The position numbers were made by a program, and so were the translations under genes. Below the pieces are notes generated by a model that was not told the origin of the DNA, did not search any database, and was given only the letters and a program-made list of their open reading frames with translations. From Asterias rubens (taxonomy: Eukaryota; Echinodermata; Asteroidea; Forcipulatida; Asteriidae), in contig NC_047078.1 in assembly GCF_902459465.1 (NCBI RefSeq), positions 8,828,333 through 8,892,332 of the forward strand: a DNA stretch of 64,000 bases, in the 5' to 3' direction. How positions within the stretch are numbered: the stretch's first letter is position 1; every line of letters starts with the position of its first letter. This document shows, piece by piece, positions 23,097 to 36,200 of this stretch.

Positions 23097-23199
23097 ATGA
23101 ATTACAGTGTGACAAACATGCCTCAGCGCTTTGTTTGTTTGATGGTTTGTTTGCTTTGTTATTCTGCAAGTTTGGGGAGATCAAGTCAGACAATTTTTG
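23097..23199 (+). CDS. Candidate signal-peptide exon, plus strand
   Basis: The ATG at 23097 (context GAAAATGA) opens 34 codons, with a second ATG at codon 8. The product has a basic start (MPQR), a hydrophobic core FVCLMVCLLCYSA and a plausible cleavage after Ser-Ala-Ser. It ends in phase 1 at a strong donor (TTTTTG/GTAAGA). This is the expected form of a first exon of a secreted or membrane protein. No later exon was found; the following array or the gap at 24287 may hide or displace it. Confidence 0.4.
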
Positions 23200-24286
23200 G
23201 TAAGAAGCCAACAATAAATTGAGATTTACACGCTCCACAGAATTATTCCGGTTGTAAACAAACAGTTAAAAAACTAAATTTCCTTTCGGATATTTGCTGT
23301 CATATACATGACATTAGCGGATGGTCAGTAGTAGACGCTGGTGACAGATTGGTTTCACACGGACTTCTAAAAACAGGCCCCTAAAGACAAGTTGGATTTG
23401 AGGTGGCTACTGTAATGGGTGAGTATTGTTGCAGCAACAGAAGTCAAAATAAACAGGCGCATAATTTAAAAGTAAAGAGGTTTAACTGTTTCACCCTTTT
23501 TAACTAAACACTGGACTAGATTATGGAAACAATGAATAGTAATCTATATACAAGAAAAGCGACTAAAAGTAAAATATTATTTGTCAAATTCGTAAAATGT
23601 ACACATGCCAAGTTTAGTATTAACCCGCATCCTCTATATCTTCGTTAAATTTCTCACTAAAATTTCCCCATACTGAATTACAAACCCATAAATTAATTTA
23701 AACAACTTATGTTTTTAACTTATGTGATAGTGAATTAGAAAGACATCAATTGTAAAACAAATTGTAACCTTTTGATGATTTTAATCATCAAAAGGTTACA
23801 ACTTCTTATTACGATGTGTTGGAGGGTGACCCCTTCGTATGATAATAATTTGTTTTATGATCAATGAGGGAATTAGCCCGTTTAGGAAACCAATGCGACA
23901 AAATACACCGTTTTTAAATCGTTTAGACGGTCTAAACGATTTACATGAAATTTTGTATTTCCCTTCGAAATAACATAAACATTTTTTAATACGGGGGATT
24001 TGGGTGGGGCATGGTTACGCGTTTTCTCCCGGCCAGTTTCCTTTGGGGCGTGGCCGTTTGGCGGGTTCTATGAGAGTGGGGCTACCTAGGAGGGTCACTG
24101 CCGTGCAACATCTGACAGATTTCAAATACCGACAGCTTTGATAAAAGTTATGCAAATCGTCCAAGTACAAGTAGCAGCTGGAACCAATAAAATAAAACAG
24201 GGTTCCCAAACGTGACCCACCAATGCTACATGTACGAGGTCATTTTTTAAGTTTCAAGGGAAATTTGTACAAGTTAGGCCTAATGA
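23200..24286. other. Non-coding stretch with two hairpins
   Basis: 23764-23799 is a perfect inverted repeat (GTAACCTTTTGATGATT arms, 2-base loop). 23916-23942 is a second one (AAATCGTTTAGAC arms). No gene is supported. The sequence ends at the 100-base gap. Confidence 0.5.
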
Positions 24287-24386
24287 NNNNNNNNNNNNNN
24301 NNNNNNNNNNNNNNNNNNNNNNNNNNNNNNNNNNNNNNNNNNNNNNNNNNNNNNNNNNNNNNNNNNNNNNNNNNNNNNNNNNNNNN
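24287..24386. other. Assembly gap (100 N)
   Basis: Exactly 100 N, a conventional scaffold-gap length. The 567-bp array starts right after it, so the true array length and left boundary are unknown. Confidence 0.99.
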
Positions 24387-27300
24387 AGAAGAGGATACTC
24401 AAATTTAAAGAGATCTTAGTAGCTGAAGTAGAAATTGGCCAGTACATCTTTCATCTTGATGTGAAGGAGATTTCAGATTATCAAGAAGAAATGCATCCAC
24501 AAGAATTGGTTTATGTTGAGAACTCTGACATGTGCACGTGTTTTGGAGCTTGAAGAACATAAATGATGGACATGGAGACAAAGTTACTGAAGACAGAGCC
24601 TTAATGACAATCTTGGAGCCTGATGTAGAAAAAGGACACATAATGGAGGAGAACTGTCACCTTCTTTGAGGGCCTAACCAGGCACTGATAGATGTTGAAC
24701 CAGCTCAAGCCTGGGGTGTAGTTTATTGTCATACTCCAGGACAACATAGTTCCATCAGTAGGGGGGGCAGGGTGTGTCTGTAGAACATAGGCTCACAATG
24801 AAGGAGAACATTTGCATTCTTTCTTTTCAGGTTTCCATTTTGAGCATAGAGGGACTCTTTTAAATATCAATGCTACAGATATGCATTGAAGAGTTTAATC
24901 TCTATGCAACAGAAACATGAAATAAAAAAGAACGACGAAGACCGAGTTCTTGAAGAAGAGGAGCCTCAAATTTAATGAGATCATAGTTGCTGAGGTAGAA
25001 ATTGGCCAGTACATCTTTCATCCTGATGTGAAGGAGATTTCAGATGAACAAGAAGAAACACATCCACAAGAAAAGTATTATGCTGAGAAGTCTGACAGGT
25101 GCCAATGTGTTTTGGAGCTTGAAGAACATAAATGATGGACTGGAGACAAAAGTTACTGAAGACAGGGCCTTTAATGACAATCTTGGAGCCTGACGTAGAA
25201 AAAAGGCACATAATGGAGGAGAACTGTCACCTTCTTTGAGGGCCTAACCAGGCACTGATAGATGTTGAACCAGCTCAAGCCTGGGGTGTAGTTTATTGTC
25301 ATACTCCAGGACAACATAGTTCCATCAGTAGGGGGGCAGGGGGTGTCTGTAGAACATAGGCTCACAATGAAGGAGAACATTTGCATTCTTTCTTTTCAGG
25401 TTTCCATTTTGAGCATAGAGGGACTCTTTTAAATATCAATGCTACAGATATGCATTGAAGAGTTTAATCTCTATGCAACAGAAACATGAAATAAAAAAGA
25501 ACGACGAAGACCGAGTTCTTGAAGAAGAGGAGCCTCAAATTTAAAAAGATCTCAGTAGCTGAAGTAGAAATTGGTCGTTACATCTTTCATCTTGATGTGA
25601 AGGAGATTTCAGATTATCAAGAAGAAATGCATCCACAAGAATTGGTTTATGTTGAGAACTCTGACATGTGAACGTGTTTTGGAGCTTGAAGAACATAAAT
25701 GATGGATTGGAGACAAAAGTTACTGAAGACAGAGCCTTTAATGACAATCTTGGAGCCTGACGTAGAAAAAAGGCACATAATGGAGGAGAACTGTCACCTT
25801 CTTTGAGGGCCTAACCAGGCACTGATAGATGTTGAACCAGCTCAAGCCTGGGGTGTAGTTTATTGTCATACTCCAGGACAACATAGTTCCATCAGTAGGG
25901 GGGCAGGGGGTGTCTGTAGAACATAGGCTCACAATGAAGGAGAACATTTGCATTCTTTCTTTTCAGGTTTCTATTTTGAGCATAGAGGGACTCTTTTAAA
26001 TATCAATGCTACAGATATGCATTGAAGAGTTTAATCTCTATGCAACAGAAACATGAAATAAAAAAGAACGACGAAGACCAAGTTCTTGAAGAAGAGGATA
26101 CTCAAATTTAAAGAGATCTTAGTTGCTGAAGTAGAAATTGGCCGGTACATCTTTCATCTTGATGTGAAGGAGATTTCAGATTATCAAGAAGAAATGCATC
26201 CACAAGAAATGTTTTATGTTGAGAACTCTGACATGTGCACAGTGTTTTGGAGCTTGAAGAGCATAAATGATGGACTGGAGACAAAAGTTATTGAAGACAG
26301 AGCCTTAAATGACATTCTTGGAGCCTGATGTAGAAAAAAGACACATAATGGAGGAGAACTGTCACCTTCTTTGAGGCCCTAACCAGGCACTGATAGATGT
26401 TGAACCAGCTCAAGCCTGGGGTGTAGTTTATTGTCATACTCCAGGACAACATAGTTCCATCAGTAGGGGGCAGGGGATGTCTGTAGAACATAGGCTCACA
26501 ATGAAGGAGAAAATTTGCATTCTTTCTTTTCAGGTTTCCATTTTGAGCATAGAGGGACTCTTTTAAATATCAATGCTACAGATATGCATTGAAGAGTTTA
26601 ATCTCTATGCAACAGAAACATGAAATAAAAAAGAACGACGAAGACCGAGTTCTTGAAGAAGAGGATACTCAAATTTAGTGAGATCTTAATAGCTGAGGTA
26701 GAAATTGGCCAGTCAGCTTTCATCTTGATGTGAAGGAGATTTCAGATTATCAAGAAGAAATGCATCCACAAGAATTGGTTTATGTTGAGAACTCTGATAT
26801 GTGAACGTGTTTTGGAGCTTGAAGAACATAAATGATGGATTGGAGACAAAAGTTACTGAAGACAGAGCCTTTAATGACAATCTTGGAGCCTGACGTAGAA
26901 AAAAGGCACATAATGGAGGAGAACTGTCACCTTCTTTGAGGGCCTAACCAGGCACTGATAGATGTTGAACCAGCTCAAGCCTTGGGTGTAGTTTATTGTC
27001 ATACTCCAGGACAACATAGTTCCATCAGTAGGGGGGCAGGGGGTGTCTGTAGAACATAGGCTCACAATGAAGGAGAACATTTGCATTCTTTCTTTTCAGG
27101 TTTCCATTTTGAGCATAGAGCGACTCTTTTAAATATCAATGCTACAGATATGCATTGAAGAGTTTAATCTCTATGCAACAGAAACATGAAATAAAAAAGA
27201 ACGATGAAGACCGAGTTCTTGAAGAAGAGGAGCCTCACATTTAAAGAGATCTTAGTAGCTGAAGTCGAAATTGGCCAGTACATCTTTCATCTTGATGTGA

Positions 27301-30300
27301 AGGAGATTTCAGATTATCAAGAAGAAATGTATCCACCAGAAATGTTTTATGTTGAGAACTCTGACATGTGCACTGTGTTTTGGAGCTTGAAGAACATAAA
27401 TGATGGACAGGAGACAAAAGTTACTGAAGACAGAGCCTTTAATGACAATCTTGGAGCCTGAAGTAGAAAAAGGCACATTATGGAGGAGAACTGTCACCTT
27501 CTTTGAGGGCCTAACCAGGCACTGATAGATGTTGAACCAGCTCAAGCCTGGGGTGTAGTTTATTGTCATACTCCAGGACAACATAGTTCCATCAGTAGGG
27601 GGGCAGGGGATGTCTGTAGAACATAGGCTCACAATGAAGGAGAGAATTTGCATTCTTTCTTTTCAGGTTTCCATTTGGAGCATAGAGGGACTGTTTTAAA
27701 TATCAATGCTACAGATATGCATTGAAGAGTTTAATCTCTATGCAACAGAAACATGAAATAAAAAAGAACGAAGAAGATCGAGTTCTTGAAGAAGAGGAGC
27801 CTCAAATTTAAAGAGATCTTAGTTGCTGAAGTAGAAATTGCCCGGTACATATTTCATCTTGATGTGAAGGAGATTTCAGATTCATCAAGAAGAAATGCAT
27901 CCACAAGAATTGGTTTATGTTGAGAACTCTGACATGTGCACTGTGTTTTGGAGCTTGAAGAACATAAATGATGGACAGGAGACAAAAGTTACTGAAGACA
28001 GAGCCTTTAATGACAATCTTGGAGCCTGAAGCAGAAAAAGGCACATGATGGAGGAGAACTGTCACCTTCTTTGAGGGCCTAACCAGGCACTGATAGATGT
28101 TGAACCAGCTCAAGCCTGGGGTGTAGTTTATTGTCATACTCCAGGACAACAAAGTTCCATCAGTAGGGGGGGGGCAGGGGGTGTCTGTAGAACATAGGCT
28201 CACAATGAAGGAGAAAATTTGCATTCTTTCTTTTCAGGTTTCCATTTTGAGCATAGAGGGACTCTTTTAAATATCAATGCTACAGATATGCAACAGAAAC
28301 ATGAAATAAAAAAGAACGACGAAGACCGAGTTCTTGAAGAAGAGGAGCCTCAAATTTAAAGAGATCTCAGTTGCTGAAGTAGAAATTGCCCGGTACATCT
28401 TTCATCTTGATGTTAAGGAGATTTCAGATTTATCACGAAGAAATGCATCCACAAGAAATGTTTTATGTTGAGAACTCTGACATGTGCACTGTGTTTTGGA
28501 GCTTGAAGAACATAAATGATGGACAGGAGACAAAAGTTACTGAAGACAGAGCCTTTAATGACAATCTTGGAGCCTGACGTAGAAAAAAGGCACATAATGG
28601 AGGAGAACTGTCACCTTCTTTGAGGGCCTAACCAGGCACTGATAGATGTTGAACCAGCTCAAGCCTTGGGTGTAGTTTATTGTCATACTCCAGAACAACA
28701 AAGTTCCATCAGTAGGGGGGGGGGGGCAGGGGGTGTCTGTAGAACATAGGCTCACAATGAAGGAGAAAATTTGCATTCTTTCTTTTCAGGTTTCCATTTT
28801 GAGCATAGAGGGACTCTTTTAAATATCAATGCTACAGATATGCATTGAAGAGTTTAATCTCTATGCAAAAGAAACATGAAATAAAAAAGAACGACGAAGA
28901 CCGAGTTCTTGAAGAAGAGGAGCCTCAAATTTAAAGAGATCTCAGTTGCTGAAGTAGAAATTGCCCGGTACATCTTTCATCTTGATGTTAAGGAGATTTC
29001 AGATTTATCACGAAGAAATGCATCCACAAGAAATGTTTTATGTTGAGAACTCTGACATGTGCACTGTGTTTTGGAGCTTGAAGAACATAAATGATGGACA
29101 GGAGACAAAAGTTACTGAAGACAGAGCCTTTAATGACAATCTTGGAGCCTGAAGCAGAAAAAAGGCACATAATGGAGGAGAACTGTCACCTTCTTTGAGG
29201 GCCTAACCAGGCACTGATAGATGTTGAACCAGCTCAAGCCTGGGGTGTAGTTTATTGTCATACTCCAGGACAACAAAGTTCCATCAGTAGGGGGGGGGCA
29301 GGGGGTGTCTGTAGAACATAGGCTCACAATGAAGGAGAAAATTTGCATTCTTTCTTTTCAGGTTTCCATTTTGAGCATAGAGGGACTCTTTTAAATATCA
29401 ATGCTACAGATATGCATTGAAGAGTTTAATCTCTATGCAACAGAAACATGAAATAAAAAAGAACGACGAAGACCGAGTTCTTGAAGAAGAGGATACTCAA
29501 ATTTAAAGAGATCTTAATAGCTGAGGTAGAAACTGGCCAGTACATCTTTCATCTTGATGTGAAAGAGATTTCAGATTATCAAGAAGAAATGCATCCACAA
29601 GAATTGGTTTATGTTGAGAACTCTGACATGTGAACGTGTTTTGGAGCTTGAAGAACATAAATGATGGATTGGAGACAAAGGTTACTGAAGACAGAGCCTT
29701 AAATGACAATCTTGGAGCCTGATGTAGAAAAAAGACACATAATGGAGGAGAACTGTCACCTTCTTTGAGGGCCTAACCAGGCACTGATAGATGTTGAACC
29801 AGCTCAAGCCTGGGGTGTAGTTTATTGTCATACTCCAGGACAACATAGTTCCATCAGGGGGGGGCAGGGTGTGTCTGTAGAACATAGGCTTACAATGAAG
29901 GAGAACATTTGCATTCTTTCTTTTCAGGTTTCCATTTTGAGCATAGAGGGACTCTTTTAAATATCAATGCTACAGATATGCATTGAAGAGTTTAATCTCT
30001 ATGCAACAGAAACATGAAATAAAAAAGAACGACGAAGACCGAGTTCTTGAAGAAGAGGATACTCAAATTTAATGAGATCTTAATAGCTGAGGTAGAAATT
30101 GGCCAGTACATCTTTCATCTTGATGTGAAGGAGATTTCAGATTATCAAGAAGAAATGCATCCACAAGAATTGGTTTATGTTGAGAACTCTGACATGTGAA
30201 CGTGTTTTGGAGCTTGAAGAACATAAATGATGGATTGGAGACAAAAGTTACTGAAGACAGAGCCTTTAATGACAATCTTGGAGCCTGACGTAGAAAAAAG

Positions 30301-32690
30301 GCACATAATGGAGGAGAACTGTCACCTTCTTTGAGGGCCTAACCAGGCACTGATAGATGTTGAACCAGCTCAAGCCTGGGGTGTAGTTTATTGTCATACT
30401 CCAGGACAACATAGTTCCATCAGTAGGGGGGCAGGGGGTGTCTGTAGAACATAGGCTCACAATGAAGGAGAACATTTGCATTCTTTCTTTTCAGGTTTCT
30501 ATTTTGAGCATAGAGGGACTCTTTTAAATATCAATGCTACAGATATGCATTGAAGAGTTTAATCTCTATGCAACAGAAACATGAAATAAAAAAGAACGAC
30601 GAAGACCGAGTTCTTGAAGAAGAGGATACTCAAATTTAAAGAGATCTTAGTTGCTGAAGTAGAAATTGGCCGGTACATCTTTCATCTTGATGTGAAGGAG
30701 ATTTCAGATTATCAAGAAGAAATGCATCCACAAGAAATGTTTTATGTTGAGAACTCTGACATGTGCACAGTGTTTTGGAGCTTGAAGAGCATAAATGATG
30801 GACTGGAGACAAAAGTTATTGAAGACAGAGCCTTAAATGACATTCTTGGAGCCTGATGTAGAAAAAGGCACATAATGGAGGAGAACTGTCACCTTCTTTG
30901 AGGCCCTAACCAGGCACTGATAGATGTTGAACCAGCTCAAGCCTGGGGTGTAGTTTATTGTCATACTCCAGGACAACATAGTTCCATCAGTAGGGGGCAG
31001 GGGATGTCTGTAGAACATAGGCTCACAATGAAGGAGAAAATTTGCATTCTTTCTTTTCAGGTTTCCATTTTGAGCATAGAGGGACTCTTTTAAATATCAA
31101 TGCTACAGATATGCATTGAAGAGTTTAATCTCTATGCAACAGAATCATGAAATAAAAAAGAACGAAGAAGATCGAGTTCTTGAAGAAGAGGAGCCTCAAA
31201 TTTAAAGAGATCTTAGTTGCTGAAGTAGAAATTGCCCGGTACATCTTTCATCTTGATGTGAAGGAGATTTCAGATTTATCAAGAAGAAATGCATCCACAA
31301 GAAATGTTTTATGTTGAGAACTCTGACATGTGCACAGTGTTTTGGAGCTTGAAGAACATAAATGATGGATTGGAGACAAAAGTTACCGAGGACAGAGCCT
31401 TAAATGACAATCTTGGAGCCTGAAGTAGAAAAAGGCACATAATGGAGGAGAACTGTCACCTTCTTTGAGGGCCTAACCAGGCACTGATAGATGTTGAACC
31501 AGCTCAAGCCTGGGGTGTAGTTTATTGCCATACTCCAGGACAAAAAAGTTCCATCAGTAGGGGGGGGCAGGGGGCGTCTGTAGAACATAGGCTCACAATG
31601 AAGGAGAAAATTTGCATTCTTTCTTTTCAGGTTTCCATTTTGAGCATAGAGGGACTCTTTTAAATATCAATGCTACAGATATGCATTGAAGAGTTTAATC
31701 TCTATGCAACAGAAACATGAAATAAAAAAGAACGACGAAGACCGAGTTCTTGAAGAAGAGGATACTCAAATTTAAAGAGATCTTAGTTGCTGAAGTAGAA
31801 ATTGGCCAGTACATCTTTCATCTTGATGTGAAGGAGATTTCAGATTATCAAGAAGAAATGCATCCACAAGAATTGGTTTATTTTGAGAACTCTGACATGT
31901 GAACGTGTTTTGGAGCTTGAAGAACATAAATGATGGATTGGAGACAAAAGTTACTGAAGACAGAGCCTTAAATGACAATCTTGGAGCCTGATGTAGAAAA
32001 AAGACACATAATGGAGGAGAACTGTCACCTTCTTTGAGGGCCTAACCAGGCACTGATAGATGTTGAACCAGCTCAAGCCTGGGGTGTAGTTTGTTGTCAT
32101 ACTCTAGGACAACATAGTTCCATCAGGGGGGGGGGAGGGTGTGTCTGTAGAACATAGGCTTACAATGAAGGAGAAAATTTGCATTCTTTCTTTTCAGGTT
32201 TCCATTTTGAGCATAGAGGGACTCTTTTTAATATCAATGCTACAGATACGCATTGAAGAGTTTAATCTCTATGCAACAGAAACATGAAATTAAAAAGAAC
32301 AACGAAGACCGAGTTCTTGAGAAGGGGAGCCTCAAATTTAAAGAAATCTTAGTTGCTGAAGTAGAAATTGGCCGGTACATCTTTCATCTTGATGTGAAGG
32401 AGATTTCGGATTATCAAGAAGAAATGCATCCACAAGAAATGTTTTATGTTGAGAGCTCTGACATGTGCACAGTGTTTTGGAGCTTGAAGAACATAAATGA
32501 TGGGCTGGAGACAAAAGCTGTTGAAGACAGAGCCTTAAATGACAATCTTGGAGCCTGGAGTAGAAAAAAGGCACTCAACTGTCACCTTCTTTGAGGCCCT
32601 ATAAGCAGGCACTGATAGATGTTGAACCAGTTAAAACCTGGGGTAAAGTTTATTGTCATACTTGAGGACAAGATAGATTGTTATTGTCCA
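24387..32690 (+). repeat. 567-bp tandem array, about 15 copies, each with a short ORF
   Basis: The landmark AGAAGAGG recurs at 24387, 24954, 25523, 26090, 26657, 27223, 27790, 28338, 28913, 29485, 30051, 30618, 31184 and 31754, with a diverged copy near 32320. Spacing is mostly 566-570 bp; one copy is 19 bp short and others vary in a poly-G tract (about 4-9 G, followed by CAGGGG). On the plus strand each unit carries a frame reading FKEILVAEVEIG ... EEMHPQEMFYVENSDMCTVF. It is open in roughly six copies and broken by TGA after DM in at least five. The minus strand has a second recurrent short frame. I do not recognise either product. Units near 25.5-26.7 kb and 30.05-31.2 kb are near-identical at a 4528-bp offset, so blocks of about eight units have been duplicated. 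Confidence 0.93.
32253..32594 (+). CDS. Longest ORF of the 567-bp repeat, terminal copy (113 aa), function unknown
   Basis: In the last, diverged copy, changes in the GAGAAGGGG stretch join two frames that are separate elsewhere. One open frame then runs from an ATG at 32253 through MQQKHEIKKNNEDRVLE into LKFKEILVAEVEIG and on to a stop at 32594. In the other copies the first frame ends at a TAA just after the AGAAGAGG landmark. This copy may therefore preserve the ancestral arrangement, or it may be a chance fusion. The product is acidic, has no signal peptide or membrane segment, and matches no family I know. The array context favours a non-coding repeat. Confidence 0.3.
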   Translation: MKSLISMQQKHEIKKNNEDRVLEKGSLKFKEILVAEVEIGRYIFHLDVKEISDYQEEMHPQEMFYVESSDMCTVFWSLKNINDGLETKAVEDRALNDNLGAWSRKKALNCHLL

Positions 32691-32699
32691 ATGAGGGTG

Positions 32700-33279
32700 T
32701 GTCTAGTTGTTCATGGTACAGAATGCAGATGAAGTTCTGAAGATAGCCTCCACAAGTTGAAATTTCATGCACCTGCAGTGAAAGAGACTAACGTAATATT
32801 AATTTGTGCTATTTTTTTTTTGTACTAAACCTAAGGTTTAAGAGATGTTAAATTTGCATCTTGGATTCAGAATATTAATTTTGGTTTTTTATCCATATAC
32901 ACTGAGGTGTGTTAGCACTGTATACTCAGTAGGCCCTGCTTAAGTTATGTGAAAAAAACACAGCTGGTATATTACTAGGGTGGTACCTAGGGTTCTTGTG
33001 TAAACAATTTTAACATGGAATAGTTAATTTTTTAAAATGTTTACTTTGTATTAGAACACAGGCACATCCAAGCATGAAACTAGGAATTATTTAAGGATGT
33101 ACCCAACAAATTGTTATAAATTTATGTGTCAATATGTATGATTATTGGACTTGTTGGATTATTGGACTTGTAAATGAAGACCTAGAGGGGGAGGGGCCGC
33201 TCACAAATTGATGTACTTTTTTTCTTTACATTCGCCCCCTACACCACCCCCCCCCTCCCCCTCAACTTTCAGTCACTCG
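32700..33279. other. Inter-array spacer with SINE fragment
   Basis: About 32885-33000 contains GAGGTGTGTTAGCACTGTAT, the non-tRNA part of the SINE-like element also at 17478 and 50591. 33224-33262 is a C-rich tract (CCCCCCCCCTCCCCC). No gene is seen. Confidence 0.5.
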
Positions 33280-36200
33280 GTCGTTTCAACAATGACACAC
33301 CAACATGCAATACTCAAAACGACAAGTTAGAGGGAAAAGTTTTTTTCACTAAACCTAAAGTCACTCTGTATGTTTCAATGATGTCACACTTATGCACAAG
33401 AAACTCATATATGGAGAAACAAAAATTGTGTTTATTTTTTGTTTACTGAACCCTAAAGTCATTCTGTATGTTTCAACAAGGTCACACGCACAAAAATCGA
33501 AAAACAGTTTTTATTTTTATTTTTACTAATTCTAAAGGCACTGTTAGTTTCAACAAGGTCACACCCATGCACAAGAAACTCAAAGACTTCATTATTTTTG
33601 TTATGTTTACTAAACTTAGTTACCCTGTACATTTCAACAAAAATACACCTTTGTGCAAACAACTAAAAACACCACACTTTGTTTACTAAACCTAAAGTAA
33701 CTTGGTATGTTCCATGACACACACACATGCAAAATACATAAAACAGCTTGTCGTTTATGTTTTGTTTTTTTTACTAAACCCTAAAGTCATTCTGTATGTT
33801 TCAACAAAGTCACACATATGCGCAACACAATAAAAAAAAACATAATGCTAATGTTTTGTTTAGTAAACCTAAAGTCACTCTGTATGTTTCAACAATGACA
33901 CACCTACATGCAACTTGGAAACAACATTTTATTAACTTTTTGTTTACTAAACCCTCGATGACTCTGTATGTTTCAACCATGACACACCTACATGTCAAGA
34001 ACTCAAAACAACATTTTATTTATTGTCAGTTTACTAAACCTAAAGTCACTCTGTATGTTTCAACAACTTATGTGCAAACAAATATATAAAAAAAGCATGT
34101 TGTTTATTTTGTTGTTACTAAACCCTAAAGTCATTCTTCCGAAAAATCCGAAAAACAGTATTTTGTTTATTTTTTGTTTACCAATCCCATAGACACTCTT
34201 AGTTTCAACAAGGTCACATCCATGCACAAGAAACTCAAAAATTACATTATTTTTGTTATGTTTACATAGTTAGTCTGTACATTTCAACAAAGACACACCT
34301 TTCGAAAAATTCGAAAAACAGTATTTTGTTTATTTTTTGTTTACCAATCCCAAGAAGGTCACATCCATGCACAAGAAACTCAAAAATTACATTATTGTTG
34401 TTATGTTTACTTAGTTAGTCTGTACATTTCAACAAAGACACACCTTTCGGCAAACAAGTAAAACACCACATTTTGTTTATTTTATGATTACTAAACCTAA
34501 AGTCACTCTGTATGTCTCAACAATGACACACCTTCATGCAAAAGACTCAAAACAACATTTTGTTTATTTTCAGTTTACTAAACCTAAAGTCCCTGTATGT
34601 TTCAAAAATGTCACACTTGAAGCAAAACAATATATATAAAGGCATGTTGTTTGTATTTGTTTGTTTACTTAACCTAAAATCATTCTGTGTGTTCCAACAA
34701 TGACACACCTACATGCATAAGACCCGAAACAACTTTTTTTTTTTTTACTTAACCTAAAATCACTCTATATGATTCAACAATGACACACCTACTTGCAAAA
34801 GACTCAAAACAACCTTTTTAATTATTTTCTGTTTACTAAACCTAAAAACACTCTGTACAGTTCAACAATGACACACCTACATGGAAAAGACTCGAAACAA
34901 CATTTTATTTATTTTCTGTTTACTATACCTAAAGTCCCTGTATGTTTCAACAAGGTCACACTTACGCGCAAAACAATATATAAAAAGGCATGTTGTTTGT
35001 ATTTGTTTGTTTACTAAACCTAAAGTCACTCTGTATGTTTCAACAATGACACACCTACATGTAATCAACTCAAAACAACATTTTGTTTATTTGTTGTTTA
35101 CCACACAGAAGTAACTATGTATATTTCAACAATGACACAACTACATGCATAACACCCGAAACAACATTTTAATTTTGTTTTACTTGACCTAAAATTACTC
35201 TGTATGTTTCAACAATGACACAACTACATGCATAAGACCCGAAACAACATTTTATTTATTTTCTGTTCACCAAACCTTAAGTCACTATGTTTTCCAACAA
35301 TGACACACCTTCATGCAAAAGACTAAAAACAACATTTTACATATTTTCTGTTTACTAAACCTAAAGTCACTCTGTATGTTTCAATTAGGTCACACTTATG
35401 CGCAAACAAATGTACAAAATAAAAATAAAATTGCTTACTTCTTGTTTAATAACCCTAAAGTCATTTTGTATGTTTCAACAAGGTCACACCTAGGCCTACG
35501 CACACAAAAACGATACACAGTATTTTGTTTATTTTATGTTTACTAATACTAAATACTAAATAAATAAAAATATTTTCTGTTTACAATACCTCAAGTCCTT
35601 CTGTATGTCAACAAGGTCACACTTACGCACAAACACATATATAAAAAGAAGCATGTTTGTTTATTTGTTTGTTTACTTAACCTAAAATCACTCTGTATGT
35701 TTCAACAATGACACAACTACATGCATAAGACCCGAAACAACATTTTAATTTTTTTTTACTAAACCTAAAATCACTCTGTATGTTTCAACAATGACACAAC
35801 TACATGCATAAGACCCGAAACAACATTTTAATTTTTTTTTACTAAACCTAAAATCACTCTGTATGTTTCAACAATGACACAACTACATGCATAAGACACG
35901 AAACGACATTTTAATTTTGTTTACTTAACCTAAAATCACTCTGTATGTTTCAACAATGACACAACTACATGCATAAGACACGAAACGACATTTTAATTTT
36001 TTTACTTAACCTAAAATCACTCTGTATGTTTCAACAATGACACAACTACATGCATAAGACACGAAACGACATTTTAATTTTTTTTACTTAACCTAAAATC
36101 ACTCTGTATGTTTCAACAATGACACAACTACATGCATAAGACCCGAAACAACATTTTAATTTTTTGTTACTAAACCTAAAATCACTCTGTATGTTTCAAC

